DNA from: Streptomyces sp. BA2
GTDB taxonomy: Bacteria > Actinomycetota > Actinomycetes > Streptomycetales > Streptomycetaceae
DNA length: 64,000 bases
NCBI RefSeq assembly: GCF_009769735.1
Contig: NZ_WSRO01000002.1
Span: 7,551,001-7,615,000 of the forward strand
Direction: 5' to 3'
The notes beneath the pieces were generated by a model. It was not told the DNA's origin, made no database searches, and worked only from the letters and a program-made list of their open reading frames with translations. The translations under genes and the position numbers were made by a program. Every line of letters starts with the position of its first letter. Position 1 is the stretch's first letter. Below are positions 53,413 through 61,080 of the stretch, piece by piece.

Positions 53413-54750
53413 TCAGACGTTCCGGAAGCGGTTGATCGCGTCGATGTGCTCGGCCCGCATCTCCGGGTCGCGCACGCCAAGGCCCTCCTGGGGCGCGAGG
53501 GCGAGGACGCCGACCTTGCCCTGGTGGAGGTTGCGGTGCACGTCGTAGGCGGCCTGCCCGGTCTCCTCCAGGGAGTAGACGCGGGAGAGGGTGGGGTGGA
53601 TCTTGCCCTTGGCGATGAGGCGGTTGGCCTCCCAGGCCTCGCGGTAGTTCGCGAAGTGCGAGCCGATGATCCGCTTCAGGGACATCCACAGGTAGCGGTT
53701 GTCGTACTCGTGGTTGTAGCCCGAGGTCGAGGCGCAGGTGACGATGGTGCCGCCCTTGCGGGTGACGTAGACCGAGGCGCCGAAGGTCTCGCGGCCCGGG
53801 TGCTCGAAGACGATGTCCACGTCCTCGCCGCCGGTGAGCTCGCGGATGCGCTTGCCGAAGCGCTTCCACTCCTTGGGGTCCTGGGTGTGCTCGTCCTTCC
53901 AGAACTTGTAGCCCTCGGCGTTGCGGTCGATGATCGCGTCGGCGCCCATCGCGCGGCAGATGTCCGCCTTCTGGTCGCTGGAGACGACACAGATGGGGTT
54001 GGCGCCGCCGGCCAGGGCGAACTGGGTGGCGTAGGAGCCGAGTCCGCCGCTGGCGCCCCAGATCAGGACGTTGTCGCCCTGCTTCATGCCGGCGCCGTTG
54101 CGCGAGACGAGCTGGCGGTAGGCGGTGGAGTTCACCAGGCCGGGGGACGCGGCCTCCTCCCAGCTCAGGTGGTCCGGCTTGGGCATGAGCTGGTTGGACT
54201 TGACCAGGGCGATCTCGGCGAGGCCGCCGAAGTTGGTCTCGAAGCCCCAGATGCGCTGCTCGGGGTCGAGCATCGTGTCGTTGTGGCCGTCGGAGGACTC
54301 CAGCTCGACGCTCAGGCAGTGCGCGACGACCTCGTCGCCCGGGTTCCAGGCGTTCACGCCGGGTCCGGTGCGCAGCACGACGCCCGCCAGGTCGGAGCCG
54401 ATGATGTGGTACGGCAGGTCGTGGCGCTTGGTGAGCTCGCTCAGTCGGCCGTAACGCTCCAGGAAGCTGAAGGTGGACACCGGCTCGAAGATCGAGGTCC
54501 ACACGGAGTTGTAGTTGACCGAGGAGGCCATCACGGCCACCAGGGCCTCACCCGGGCCGAGTTCGGGGACCGGCACGTCGTCCAGGTGGATCGACTTGCG
54601 GGGGTCCTTGTCGCGGGTCTCGAGCCCGGCGAACATCTCCGCCTCGTCCTTGTGCACGGTGATCGCGCGGTACGAGTCGGGGAGCGGAAGAGCGGCGAAG
54701 TCGGCGGACGTCGTGTCCGGCGACTGGATCGCGTCCAGGATTTCCTTCAC
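53413..54750 (-). CDS. ccr: Crotonyl-CoA carboxylase/reductase
   Basis: 445 aa NADPH-dependent reductive carboxylase: SSVNYNSVWTSIFEPVSTFSFLERYG near the N-terminus, nucleotide-binding LIWGASGGLGSYATQFALAGG, and TCASTSGYNHEYDNRYLWMSLKRIIGSHFANYREAWEANRLI, all hallmark segments. Converts crotonyl-CoA and CO2 to ethylmalonyl-CoA, an entry to acetate assimilation and a polyketide extender unit. GTG 54750 follows GGAGG by 7 nt. First gene of a six-gene-strand cluster after its own promoter. Confidence 0.96.
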   Translation of the reverse strand: MKEILDAIQSPDTTSADFAALPLPDSYRAITVHKDEAEMFAGLETRDKDPRKSIHLDDVPVPELGPGEALVAVMASSVNYNSVWTSIFEPVSTFSFLERYGRLSELTKRHDLPYHIIGSDLAGVVLRTGPGVNAWNPGDEVVAHCLSVELESSDGHNDTMLDPEQRIWGFETNFGGLAEIALVKSNQLMPKPDHLSWEEAASPGLVNSTAYRQLVSRNGAGMKQGDNVLIWGASGGLGSYATQFALAGGANPICVVSSDQKADICRAMGADAIIDRNAEGYKFWKDEHTQDPKEWKRFGKRIRELTGGEDVDIVFEHPGRETFGASVYVTRKGGTIVTCASTSGYNHEYDNRYLWMSLKRIIGSHFANYREAWEANRLIAKGKIHPTLSRVYSLEETGQAAYDVHRNLHQGKVGVLALAPQEGLGVRDPEMRAEHIDAINRFRNV

Positions 54751-54993
54751 GGTGATGCCTCCGGCGAAGTGCGGGCCCCCTTTGAGGGGAGCACGCTCTT
54801 GAGGGTTACGTCGGGTGCTGCTGATGCAGGTGGTGGAGGGTGTGCCGTCGGTTCGGCGAAGGGTGAAGCTCGGCAGCGCTTGGTGTGGCGCGGGAGGTTG
54901 CCTGTGACGCAGGCGTCCGGGCGCACGAGCCGTGGCTTGTGGGGACAGCCGGCGTACGGAAGTTCTCTGCACGCCGGCCGCCCGGACAACATC

Positions 54994-55022
54994 AACGTAT
55001 GACACCGCGTGCCAGTCGGCAA
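54994..55022 (-). promoter_or_regulatory. ccr promoter
   Basis: On the minus strand TTGCCG (55022-55017), 17-nt spacer, TACGTT (54999-54994). Same -10 and near-identical -35 as the pyrimidine operon promoter. Predicted start near 54987. Confidence 0.6.
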
Positions 55023-55036
55023 GACACTGAGTGCCA
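55001..55036. promoter_or_regulatory. Twin operator-like repeats around the ccr -35 box
   Basis: GACACCGCGTGCCA (55001-55014) and GACACTGAGTGCCA (55023-55036) are direct repeats with 2 mismatches, spaced exactly 22 bp (two helical turns). Each is also roughly palindromic (GGCACT-C-AGTGTC form). They flank the -35 element, so a dimeric regulator, perhaps the adjacent TetR protein, may bind both. Confidence 0.6.
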
Positions 55037-55091
55037 GCAATTTTTGATAGATGATCGATCAGTGCAGGTCAGAGGGTGTGACGGCATGACG

Positions 55092-55123
55092 AAGGGGGCG
55101 CTACCCGTGGGTAGCGCCCCCTT
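55092..55123 (-). terminator. Strong hairpin terminator after the TetR gene
   Basis: Perfect 15-bp arms AAGGGGGCGCTACCC and GGGTAGCGCCCCCTT with two bases between; realistically a 13-bp stem with a 6-nt loop. It lies 59 bp downstream of the TetR stop. Confidence 0.8.
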
Positions 55124-55150
55124 AAAAGCCGAGGACAAAGAGGCCGAGAA

Positions 55151-55198
55151 CGGGATCTATGACTCCCGCAACGAGCGGGATCTATGACTCCCGCAACG
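55151..55198. repeat. 23-bp tandem duplication over the TetR stop codon
   Basis: CGGGATCTATGACTCCCGCA plus ACG occurs at 55151-55173 and again at 55176-55198 without mismatch. The right copy encodes the last codons and stop of the TetR gene; the left copy is non-coding. Confidence 0.9.
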
Positions 55199-55985
55199 CC
55201 TTCTCGATCGTCCGCATGATCTCGTCGAGCGGTGCGTCCGTCCGGGCCACGGTGACCAGGACATCGCCTCCGGTGCTCACCGAGGCCGCCGGAGCGGTGG
55301 TGGTGTCACGCCCCGCCCCGATGCCCGAACCGAAGGTCCTGCGGACGATGGCGAAGGCATGGTCCAACTGGGTCTCCACGTCGCCCTGGCCGCCCGCGCG
55401 CAGCCACCGCCGAAGGACGTGGTTGTGCGCGGTCACCACCGCCGACGCCGCGACCTCCGCCAGGAGGGGGTCGTCGTTGCCGTCGTGATGCGCCTGCTCG
55501 TCGAAGTGGCCCAGGAGATAGCGCGTGAAGAGCCGTTCGTAGCGGGCCACCGAGGCGATCTCCCGCTCGCGCAGCGTGGGCACCTCGCGCGTCAGGCGGT
55601 AGCGCTCGACGGACACCGCGGGCGAGGCCGCGTACATCTTCATGACTTCCTTGATGCCACGGCACACCGTGTCGAGCGGGTGCTCGTGCGGCGGCGCCGC
55701 GTTGAGCACCGCTTCCGCCCGGATCAAGGTGTCGTCGTGGTCCGGGAAGATCGCCTCTTCCTTGGAGCGGAAGTGGCGGAAGAAGGTCCGGCGGGCGACA
55801 CCGGCCTGCGCGGCGATCTCGTCGACCGTCGTCGCCTCGTACCCCTTGGACGCGAAGAGCTCCATCGCGGCCGCCGCCAGCTCCCGGCGCATCTTGAGGC
55901 GTTGGGCGGCGGCGCGGCTGCCGGCCGCGCTCTCCGGAGCGTCGGGCGTAGCGGGCGTACGTGAGGACTTGGCGGCCTTGGGCAT
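55182..55985 (-). CDS. TetR-family regulator of the ethylmalonyl-CoA cluster (probable)
   Basis: 267 aa from ATG 55985 (MPKAAKSS). HTH: MELFASKGYEATTVDEIAAQAGVARRTFFRHFRSKEEAIF. The ligand domain ends in an unusual Thr/Ala/Val-rich tail (DTTTAPAASVSTGGDVLVTVAR) and DEIMRTIEKALRES. An in-frame ATG at 56003 is possible; neither has a good ribosome site. It lies between the 3-hydroxyacyl-CoA dehydrogenase gene and ccr on the same strand, so these genes are the likely targets. Confidence 0.88.
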   Translation of the reverse strand: MPKAAKSSRTPATPDAPESAAGSRAAAQRLKMRRELAAAAMELFASKGYEATTVDEIAAQAGVARRTFFRHFRSKEEAIFPDHDDTLIRAEAVLNAAPPHEHPLDTVCRGIKEVMKMYAASPAVSVERYRLTREVPTLREREIASVARYERLFTRYLLGHFDEQAHHDGNDDPLLAEVAASAVVTAHNHVLRRWLRAGGQGDVETQLDHAFAIVRRTFGSGIGAGRDTTTAPAASVSTGGDVLVTVARTDAPLDEIMRTIEKALRES

Positions 55986-56109
55986 GACCCGAACGTACTG
56001 CATATGCGCAGCCGAGTGCTCCTGTGGGACGGGGCTGCCCGAAGGGTCGAGCAGCCCGCCCCAGTCCGTGCGCGGTCTGTCTTCAGGTGCGCCCCCGTCC
56101 GACCCCGGC

Positions 56110-57891
56110 TTACCGTCGGGCATATTCGCGGAAGCCGCGGCCGGTCTTGCGGCCGAGGCAGCCCGCGGCCACCAGGTGTTCGAGCAGGGGAGCGGGGGCC
56201 AGGCCCGGGTCGCGGAACTCGCGGTGCAGGACCTTCTCGATGGCGAGCGAGACGTCCAGGCCGACGACGTCCAGGAGCTCGAAGGGGCCCATGGGGTAGC
56301 CGCCGCCGAGCTTCATCGCGGCGTCGATGTCGTCGAGCGTCGCGTAGTGCTCCTGGACCATCTTGATCGCGTTGTTGAGGTAGGGGAACAGGAGCGCGTT
56401 CACGATGAAGCCCGCGCGGTCGCCGCAGTCCACGGGGTGCTTCTTGATGGTGGCGCAGACCTGGCGGACCGTCGCGTGCACGTCGTCGTCCGTGAGGACC
56501 GTGCGGACCACCTCGACCAGCTTCATCGCAGGTGCCGGGTTGAAGAAGTGCATGCCGATCACGTCGCCGGGACGCGAGGTGGCGCGGGCGCAGGCGACGA
56601 CCGGCAGGGACGAGGTGGTGGTCGCCAGGATCGCGCCCGGCTTGCAGACCTTGTCGAACGCCGCGAACAGCTGCTGCTTGATCTCCAGGTCCTCGGCGAC
56701 CGCCTCAAGCGCCAGATCGACGTCGGCGAACGCGTCGTACGTACCGGCGGGAACGATCCGGTCCAGGGTCTTGGCCGCGGTCTCCGCCGTCATCCGCCCC
56801 TTGTCGACAGAGCGCGAAAGCGACTTGGCGATACGGGACTTGGCCTTCTCCGCCTTCTCCTCGCTGCGCGCGGCGAGCACCACGTCGTAGCCCGCCTTGG
56901 CGAAGACCTCGGCGATGCCGGAGGCCATGGTCCCTGATCCCGCGACGCCGACCGAGCGGATGGTGCGCCCGCCGCTCTGCCGCCCGTCCTCGGGCGGGGT
57001 CAGCGCGTCACGCACGACGACCGAACTGCCCGGCTCCTCGTACGAGTAGAAACCGCGCCCCGTCTTCCGGCCGGTCAGGCCCGCCTCGCTGAGCTGCTTG
57101 AGGATCGGGGCGGGCGCGTGCAGGCGGTCCTGGGACTCGGAGTACATCGCGTCGAGAACCGTGCGGGCGGTGTCGACGCCGATCAGGTCGAGCAGGGCGA
57201 GGGGGCCCATCGGCAGTCCGCAGCCCAGCCTCATCGCGGCGTCGATGTCCTCGCGGGACGCGTACTTCGCCTCGTACATCGCCGCTGCCTGGTTGAGGTA
57301 GCCGAACAGCAGGCCGTCGGCGACGAAACCGGGCCGGTCGCCGACCGCGACGGGCTCCTTGCCGAGCGCGTACGCGAGGTCGGTGACGGAGGCGACGGCC
57401 GCGGGCGCGGTCAGGACGGACGAGACCACCTCGACGAGCTTCATCGCCGGGGCCGGGTTGAAGAAGTGCAGGCCGAGCACCCGCTCGGGGCGCGCCGACT
57501 CGGCGGCGAGACGGGTCACGGACAGCGCGTTCGTGCCGGTCGCGATGATCGTCTCGGGGCGCACGACGCCGTCGAGTTCGCGGATGATCTGCTGCTTGAT
57601 CTCGTACGACTCCGGGGCGACCTCGATCACCAGATCGGCGTCGGACGCGGCCTGGAGGTCGGTGAAGGTGCGGACGCGGGCGAGCGCGTCACGGCGCTCG
57701 TCCTCGGTGAGCTGCTCACGGCGCACGGCCCGCGCGGTGGACGACTCGATGGCGGCGACGGCCTGGGCGCCCGCGGCCTCGCTGATGTCGATGCCGATGA
57801 CCTCGCGTCCCGCGCGGGCCAGGACCTCGGCGATGCCGGTGCCCATCGTGCCGAGACCGATCACGGCGACGGTGTTCAAGGGAGTGTCCAT
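56110..57891 (-). CDS. Tandem-domain 3-hydroxyacyl-CoA (3-hydroxybutyryl-CoA) dehydrogenase
   Basis: 593 aa made of two complete copies of the about 285-aa dehydrogenase. Copy 1: VAVIGLGTMGTGIAEVLARAG, LGLHFFNPAPAMKLVEVV, GRKTGRGFYSY. Copy 2 from about residue 305: VGVAGSGTMASGIAEVFAKAG, IGMHFFNPAPAMKLVEVV, GRKTGRGFREY. Each retains the NAD motif and catalytic His region. It should form or use 3-hydroxybutyryl-CoA, upstream of crotonyl-CoA and ccr. GGAG lies 7 nt before ATG 57891. Confidence 0.93.
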   Translation of the reverse strand: MDTPLNTVAVIGLGTMGTGIAEVLARAGREVIGIDISEAAGAQAVAAIESSTARAVRREQLTEDERRDALARVRTFTDLQAASDADLVIEVAPESYEIKQQIIRELDGVVRPETIIATGTNALSVTRLAAESARPERVLGLHFFNPAPAMKLVEVVSSVLTAPAAVASVTDLAYALGKEPVAVGDRPGFVADGLLFGYLNQAAAMYEAKYASREDIDAAMRLGCGLPMGPLALLDLIGVDTARTVLDAMYSESQDRLHAPAPILKQLSEAGLTGRKTGRGFYSYEEPGSSVVVRDALTPPEDGRQSGGRTIRSVGVAGSGTMASGIAEVFAKAGYDVVLAARSEEKAEKAKSRIAKSLSRSVDKGRMTAETAAKTLDRIVPAGTYDAFADVDLALEAVAEDLEIKQQLFAAFDKVCKPGAILATTTSSLPVVACARATSRPGDVIGMHFFNPAPAMKLVEVVRTVLTDDDVHATVRQVCATIKKHPVDCGDRAGFIVNALLFPYLNNAIKMVQEHYATLDDIDAAMKLGGGYPMGPFELLDVVGLDVSLAIEKVLHREFRDPGLAPAPLLEHLVAAGCLGRKTGRGFREYARR

Positions 57892-58063
57892 GCGTGGACT
57901 CCAGGAAGTGAGTGACGACTGAGGGGCGCACGCGGTGCGCGGCAACGGCGGCGCGGCGTACGGAAGATGAGCTGCTGCGTGTCGTGACCGGGCGGCGAAG
58001 CGCGCACGCCCGTGAGGAGTCGACCGGCTCTGTCCCGGAGCCGCGTCGTACTGGATGAGCTGA

Positions 58064-58078
58064 GGTGCTCGAAGCACC
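58064..58078. promoter_or_regulatory. Inverted repeat upstream of the dehydrogenase gene
   Basis: GGTGCT-CGA-AGCACC, perfect 6-bp arms, 173 bp upstream of the dehydrogenase ATG. It could be an operator or an mRNA hairpin; not related to the repeats at the ccr promoter. Confidence 0.35.
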
Positions 58079-58222
58079 GAACCGACAGACACTCACGACG
58101 GCTGCGTCACCAGGCCGCCATGAGGAGGGGTACTGCTCACGGGGAGTGTGCCCCGCTCACATGAGACTAACCGGCGAGTAGTGAGCGCGCCAGTCCCCAG
58201 GGTTTGTGATCTACATCGCGGA

Positions 58223-58228
58223 TAGGCT
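58223..58228 (+). promoter_or_regulatory. -10 box of a leaderless gene
   Basis: TAGGCT ends 7 nt before ATG 58236, the usual spacing for Streptomyces leaderless transcripts. No Shine-Dalgarno is present. No strong -35. Confidence 0.5.
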
Positions 58229-58235
58229 CCCCGTC

Positions 58236-58805
58236 ATGGACGTGGAGTTGCGCACGGTGACGGAACGCTTACGCCGCGAGGCAGGAGTCTCGGAGAGTTA
58301 CGAGAGGCTGGTCGCGACCGGCGATGTGGAGGAACTGGCGGAGGTGCTCGCCGCGGCGGGTCAGCCACTGTGGGCACGGGAGCTCGCGGCGGTCCGGCTC
58401 GGCGCCGCCGGGGACAGCCGGGCCTTCGAGTCCCTGGTGCTGCTCCTCAACCACCGGGATCCCTCGCGCTGCGCCGCCGCCGCGTACGCCCTGGCCAGGC
58501 TGGGTGATCCGCGTACGGCACGGGCGGCAGCCGCCCTGGCCACCAATGAGCTGCGCGTCGCCTACGCCCTCCACCCGGTGCGTCTGCTCACCGAGCTGCG
58601 CGCGCCCGAGTCGGCGCCCGCCCTCATCACCACGCTGAAGCGCAGACTGGCCCCGCACGATCCGTACGGGAAGATCGCCCTCGCGTGTGTGGAGGGCCTG
58701 GGAGCGCTGGGGGACCCACGGGCCCGCCCCGTCCTGACGCAGGCCTGCGGCTATCCACGACTCGCAGCGGCGGCGTCCGCGGCCCTGGCCCGCCTGCCGG
58801 GCTAG
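58236..58805 (+). CDS. HEAT-repeat protein with a TTA codon
   Basis: 189 aa, built of helical HEAT repeats (PLWARELAAVRLGAAGDSRAFESLVLLLNHRDPSRCAAAAYALARLGDPRTARAAAALA and two further units), so a protein-binding scaffold. The TTA at 58269-58271 (codon 12) is the only one I found in a confidently called gene here; translation should need the rare bldA leucyl-tRNA and thus be tied to development. The start appears leaderless. Its stop overlaps the convergent RidA gene by 4 bp. Partner unknown. Confidence 0.85.
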   Translation: MDVELRTVTERLRREAGVSESYERLVATGDVEELAEVLAAAGQPLWARELAAVRLGAAGDSRAFESLVLLLNHRDPSRCAAAAYALARLGDPRTARAAAALATNELRVAYALHPVRLLTELRAPESAPALITTLKRRLAPHDPYGKIALACVEGLGALGDPRARPVLTQACGYPRLAAAASAALARLPG

Positions 58806-59194
58806 AGGATGGCGTACGCCTCGATCTCCATCAGGAACTGCGGCGAGACCAGCGCGGAGACCTGGACCGCCGATGCGGCGGGGAGGCGCGCCGGGTCCAT
58901 GTGCGTGTCCCGGGCGGCCCGTACGGCGGGCATGTACGCCATGTCCGTGACGTAGTACGTCAGCTTCACGACGTCCCGGAAGCTGCCGCCCGCGGCCACG
59001 AGGCAGTGCCTCAGATTGTCGAACACCTGCCGTGCCTGCGCCGCCGGGTCGCCCTCGCCGACGAGCTGCCCCTCCTTGTCCAGGGGGAGTTGACCGGCTA
59101 TCGCCACGAAGCGGCCCGTCCCCATCACCACGTGCGTGTACTGGGTGGCGGGGAAGACGCCGTCGGGGGCGTTGATGTGGGTCAGTCGGCTCAT
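58802..59194 (-). CDS. RidA (YjgF/UK114) family enamine/imine deaminase
   Basis: 130 aa. VFPATQYTHVVMGTGRFVAIAGQLPLDKEGQLVGEGDPAAQARQVFDNL is the family start; the C-terminus has RLPAASAVQVSALVSPQFLMEIEAYAIL. The usual catalytic Arg of the RidA subgroup (RxxV near residue 105) is replaced here by SAVQV, so it belongs to another Rid subfamily. CAGGAT lies 6 nt before the ATG, possibly leaderless. Confidence 0.87.
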   Translation of the reverse strand: MSRLTHINAPDGVFPATQYTHVVMGTGRFVAIAGQLPLDKEGQLVGEGDPAAQARQVFDNLRHCLVAAGGSFRDVVKLTYYVTDMAYMPAVRAARDTHMDPARLPAASAVQVSALVSPQFLMEIEAYAIL

Positions 59195-59216
59195 GTGCCC
59201 ATCCTGGACCATGGGT

Positions 59217-60245
59217 TCAGAGCAGGGTGAGCTGAGTGCCGCCGGGTGAAGCGGGCTCGGGGGCGCGGATGCGGCGGGTGGCGCCCGCACGCGTGGGGCC
59301 GATGCCGAACTCCTCGGCCAGTTCGTGCACTTGCCGGGTGATCCGGCGCTGGTACCACTTGGGCGCGTAGGCGCCTTCCGCGTACAGACGTTCGTAGCGC
59401 CGCACGAGATACGGATGGTGCTGTTCCAGCCAGGCCATGAACCACTCGCGCGCTCCCGGCCGCAGATGCAGCACGAGCGGGGTCACGGAGGTCGCCCCCG
59501 ACGCGGCGATGGCCCGTACGGTCGCCCGCAGTTGCTCCGGCCTGTCCCCGATGAACGGGATCACCGGCGCCATCAGGACCCCGCACCCGATGCCGTTATC
59601 GGTCAGCGTCCTTACGACGTCAAGCCGCCGTTCCGGAGCGGGCGTGCCCGGCTCGACGGTGCGCCACAGGTCCTGGTCGACGAAGCCGACGGATACGGAG
59701 ATCCCGACGTCGGTGACGGCGGCGGCCTGCCGCAGCAGGCCGAGGTCCCGCAGGATCAGCGTGCCCTTCGTGAGGATGGAGAAGGGGTTCGCGTGATCGC
59801 GCAGGGCGGCGATGATCCCGGGCATGAGCCCGTAGCGGCCCTCGGCCCGCTGGTAGCAGTCGACGTTCGTGCCCATCGCGATGTGCTCGCCGTGCCAGCG
59901 GGGCGAGGCGAGCCGGCGGCGCACCAGGTCGGGGGCGTTGACCTTGACCACGATCTGACTGTCGAAGCCGAGCCCGGTGTCCAGGTCCAGATAGCTGTGC
60001 GTCTTGCGGGCGAAACAGTAGACGCACGCGTGCGTGCAGCCCCGGTACGGATTGACCGTCCATTCGAACGGCATGCGGGACGCTCCGGGCACCCGGTTCA
60101 CGATCGTTCGGGCCCGGATCTCGTGAAAGGTGATTCCTGAGAACTCAGGTGTGTCGAAGGTCCTCGTGGTGACCGCGTCCGCGCCGAACAGCGCGGCATC
60201 CGCGACATCCCGTGACGGCCCGTCGGCGAGGTTCTCCCAGCGCAT
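59217..60245 (-). CDS. Rv2578c-type radical SAM protein
   Basis: 342 aa. The iron-sulfur motif is RGCTHACVYCFARKTH with Cys70, Cys74 and Cys77. SPL-like core follows (IVVKVNAPDLVRRRLASPRWHGEHIAMGTNVDCYQRAE, ILTKGTLILRDLGLL). Related to spore photoproduct lyase-like proteins; reaction unknown. GAGGAGG lies 5 nt before the ATG. Confidence 0.9.
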   Translation of the reverse strand: MRWENLADGPSRDVADAALFGADAVTTRTFDTPEFSGITFHEIRARTIVNRVPGASRMPFEWTVNPYRGCTHACVYCFARKTHSYLDLDTGLGFDSQIVVKVNAPDLVRRRLASPRWHGEHIAMGTNVDCYQRAEGRYGLMPGIIAALRDHANPFSILTKGTLILRDLGLLRQAAAVTDVGISVSVGFVDQDLWRTVEPGTPAPERRLDVVRTLTDNGIGCGVLMAPVIPFIGDRPEQLRATVRAIAASGATSVTPLVLHLRPGAREWFMAWLEQHHPYLVRRYERLYAEGAYAPKWYQRRITRQVHELAEEFGIGPTRAGATRRIRAPEPASPGGTQLTLL

Positions 60246-60420
60246 GACGCCTCCTCGGTAGCACTGACCACAGAATAGAACACATGTTCCCTTGATCGTG
60301 CGACCCGGTAGCGAACCGGTGGCGACCGGGTCCCTCGGCGACCCCGATTTGAGGGCCCGGCACGCAGGGTGGTTGGCTTCCGGGGATCACCCTGAACAAC
60401 CGAGTGCTGGAGGAAGTGCC

Positions 60421-60864
60421 ATGGCGCAGGTCGAGGCGACCACGGAGCGGATCATCACGGCGCAGCCGGAGGACGTCTTCGACGCGCTCGCCGACTACGA
60501 AGGCACGCGTCCGAAGATCCTGTCGGAGCACTTCAGCGAGTTCGAGGTGCGTGAGGGAGGCGACGGCGAGGGGACGCTCGTCCACTGGAAGCTGCAGGCC
60601 ACCAGCAAGCGCATCCGGGACTGCCTCCTGGAGGTCAGCGAGCCGACCGATGGCGAGCTCGTCGAGAAGGACCGCAACTCCTCCATGGTCACCACCTGGA
60701 CCGTGACCCCTGCGGGCGAGGGCAAGGCGCGCGTGGTCGTCTCCACCGTGTGGAACGGCGCGGGCGGCATCGGCGGCTTCTTCGAGAAGACCTTCGCGCC
60801 CAAGGGGCTCGGGCGGATCTACGACGAGGTGCTCGGCAAGCTCGCCGCCGAGGTCGAGAAGTAG
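60421..60864 (+). CDS. SRPBCC-family (polyketide cyclase/START-like) protein
   Basis: 147 aa helix-grip fold: EATTERIITAQPEDVFDALADYEGTRPKIL at the start, WTVTPAGEGKARVVVSTVWNGAGGIGGFFEKTFAPKGLGRIYDEVLGKLAAEV at the end. Binds hydrophobic ligands; partner unknown. GGAGG lies 7 nt before ATG 60421. A weak AACCC-ATAA-GGGTT hairpin with a T-rich tail follows at 60894-60907. Confidence 0.87.
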   Translation: MAQVEATTERIITAQPEDVFDALADYEGTRPKILSEHFSEFEVREGGDGEGTLVHWKLQATSKRIRDCLLEVSEPTDGELVEKDRNSSMVTTWTVTPAGEGKARVVVSTVWNGAGGIGGFFEKTFAPKGLGRIYDEVLGKLAAEVEK

Positions 60865-61080
60865 GCCGCACCTGACCGGCCCTCAACTCCGGTAACCCAT
60901 AAGGGTTGTTGTCACGCTCACCGTTTCGAGTGGTTTTCTGTTCGGGCCAGTTGTACGGCGTAGGGCTCCTACCGGCGCATACGTGTGCCGGGCCCCGTGC
61001 GGGGGCGACTCGTCGCGCTTGCTCGCAGTTGTCGCGTAATGCGAGAAATGCGGCGCAGGCGCAGACGAGGGGAGCAGGAC

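Larger units (their letters stand above)
54751..55181. other. ccr leader and regulatory region
   Basis: 431 bp between the TetR stop and the ccr start, both on the minus strand. It holds the TetR terminator (55092-55123), a TGATCGATCA palindrome near 55052, the direct repeats and promoter at 54994-55036, and then an untranslated leader of about 235 nt with no recognised riboswitch. Confidence 0.6.
57892..58235. other. Intergenic region between divergent genes
   Basis: 344 bp. It holds the inverted repeat at 58064-58078, a CGGGG/CCCCG mini-hairpin near 58140-58155, and on the right a -10 box for the HEAT-repeat gene. No gene supported. Confidence 0.5.

Noticed and set aside
51368..54502. An extended 1044-codon version of the mutase gene
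   Set aside because: The first about 370 codons are an out-of-frame reading of ccr; the real mutase starts at 53395 with a ribosome site and the conserved N-terminus.
54751..54990. Riboswitch in the long ccr leader
   Set aside because: I saw no B12-box or other known conserved riboswitch core; the length alone is not evidence.
55001..55036. CIRCE-like heat-shock element (GCACTC/GAGTGC parts)
   Set aside because: The halves do not have the TTAGCACTC-N9-GAGTGCTAA form, and the gene is not a chaperone gene.
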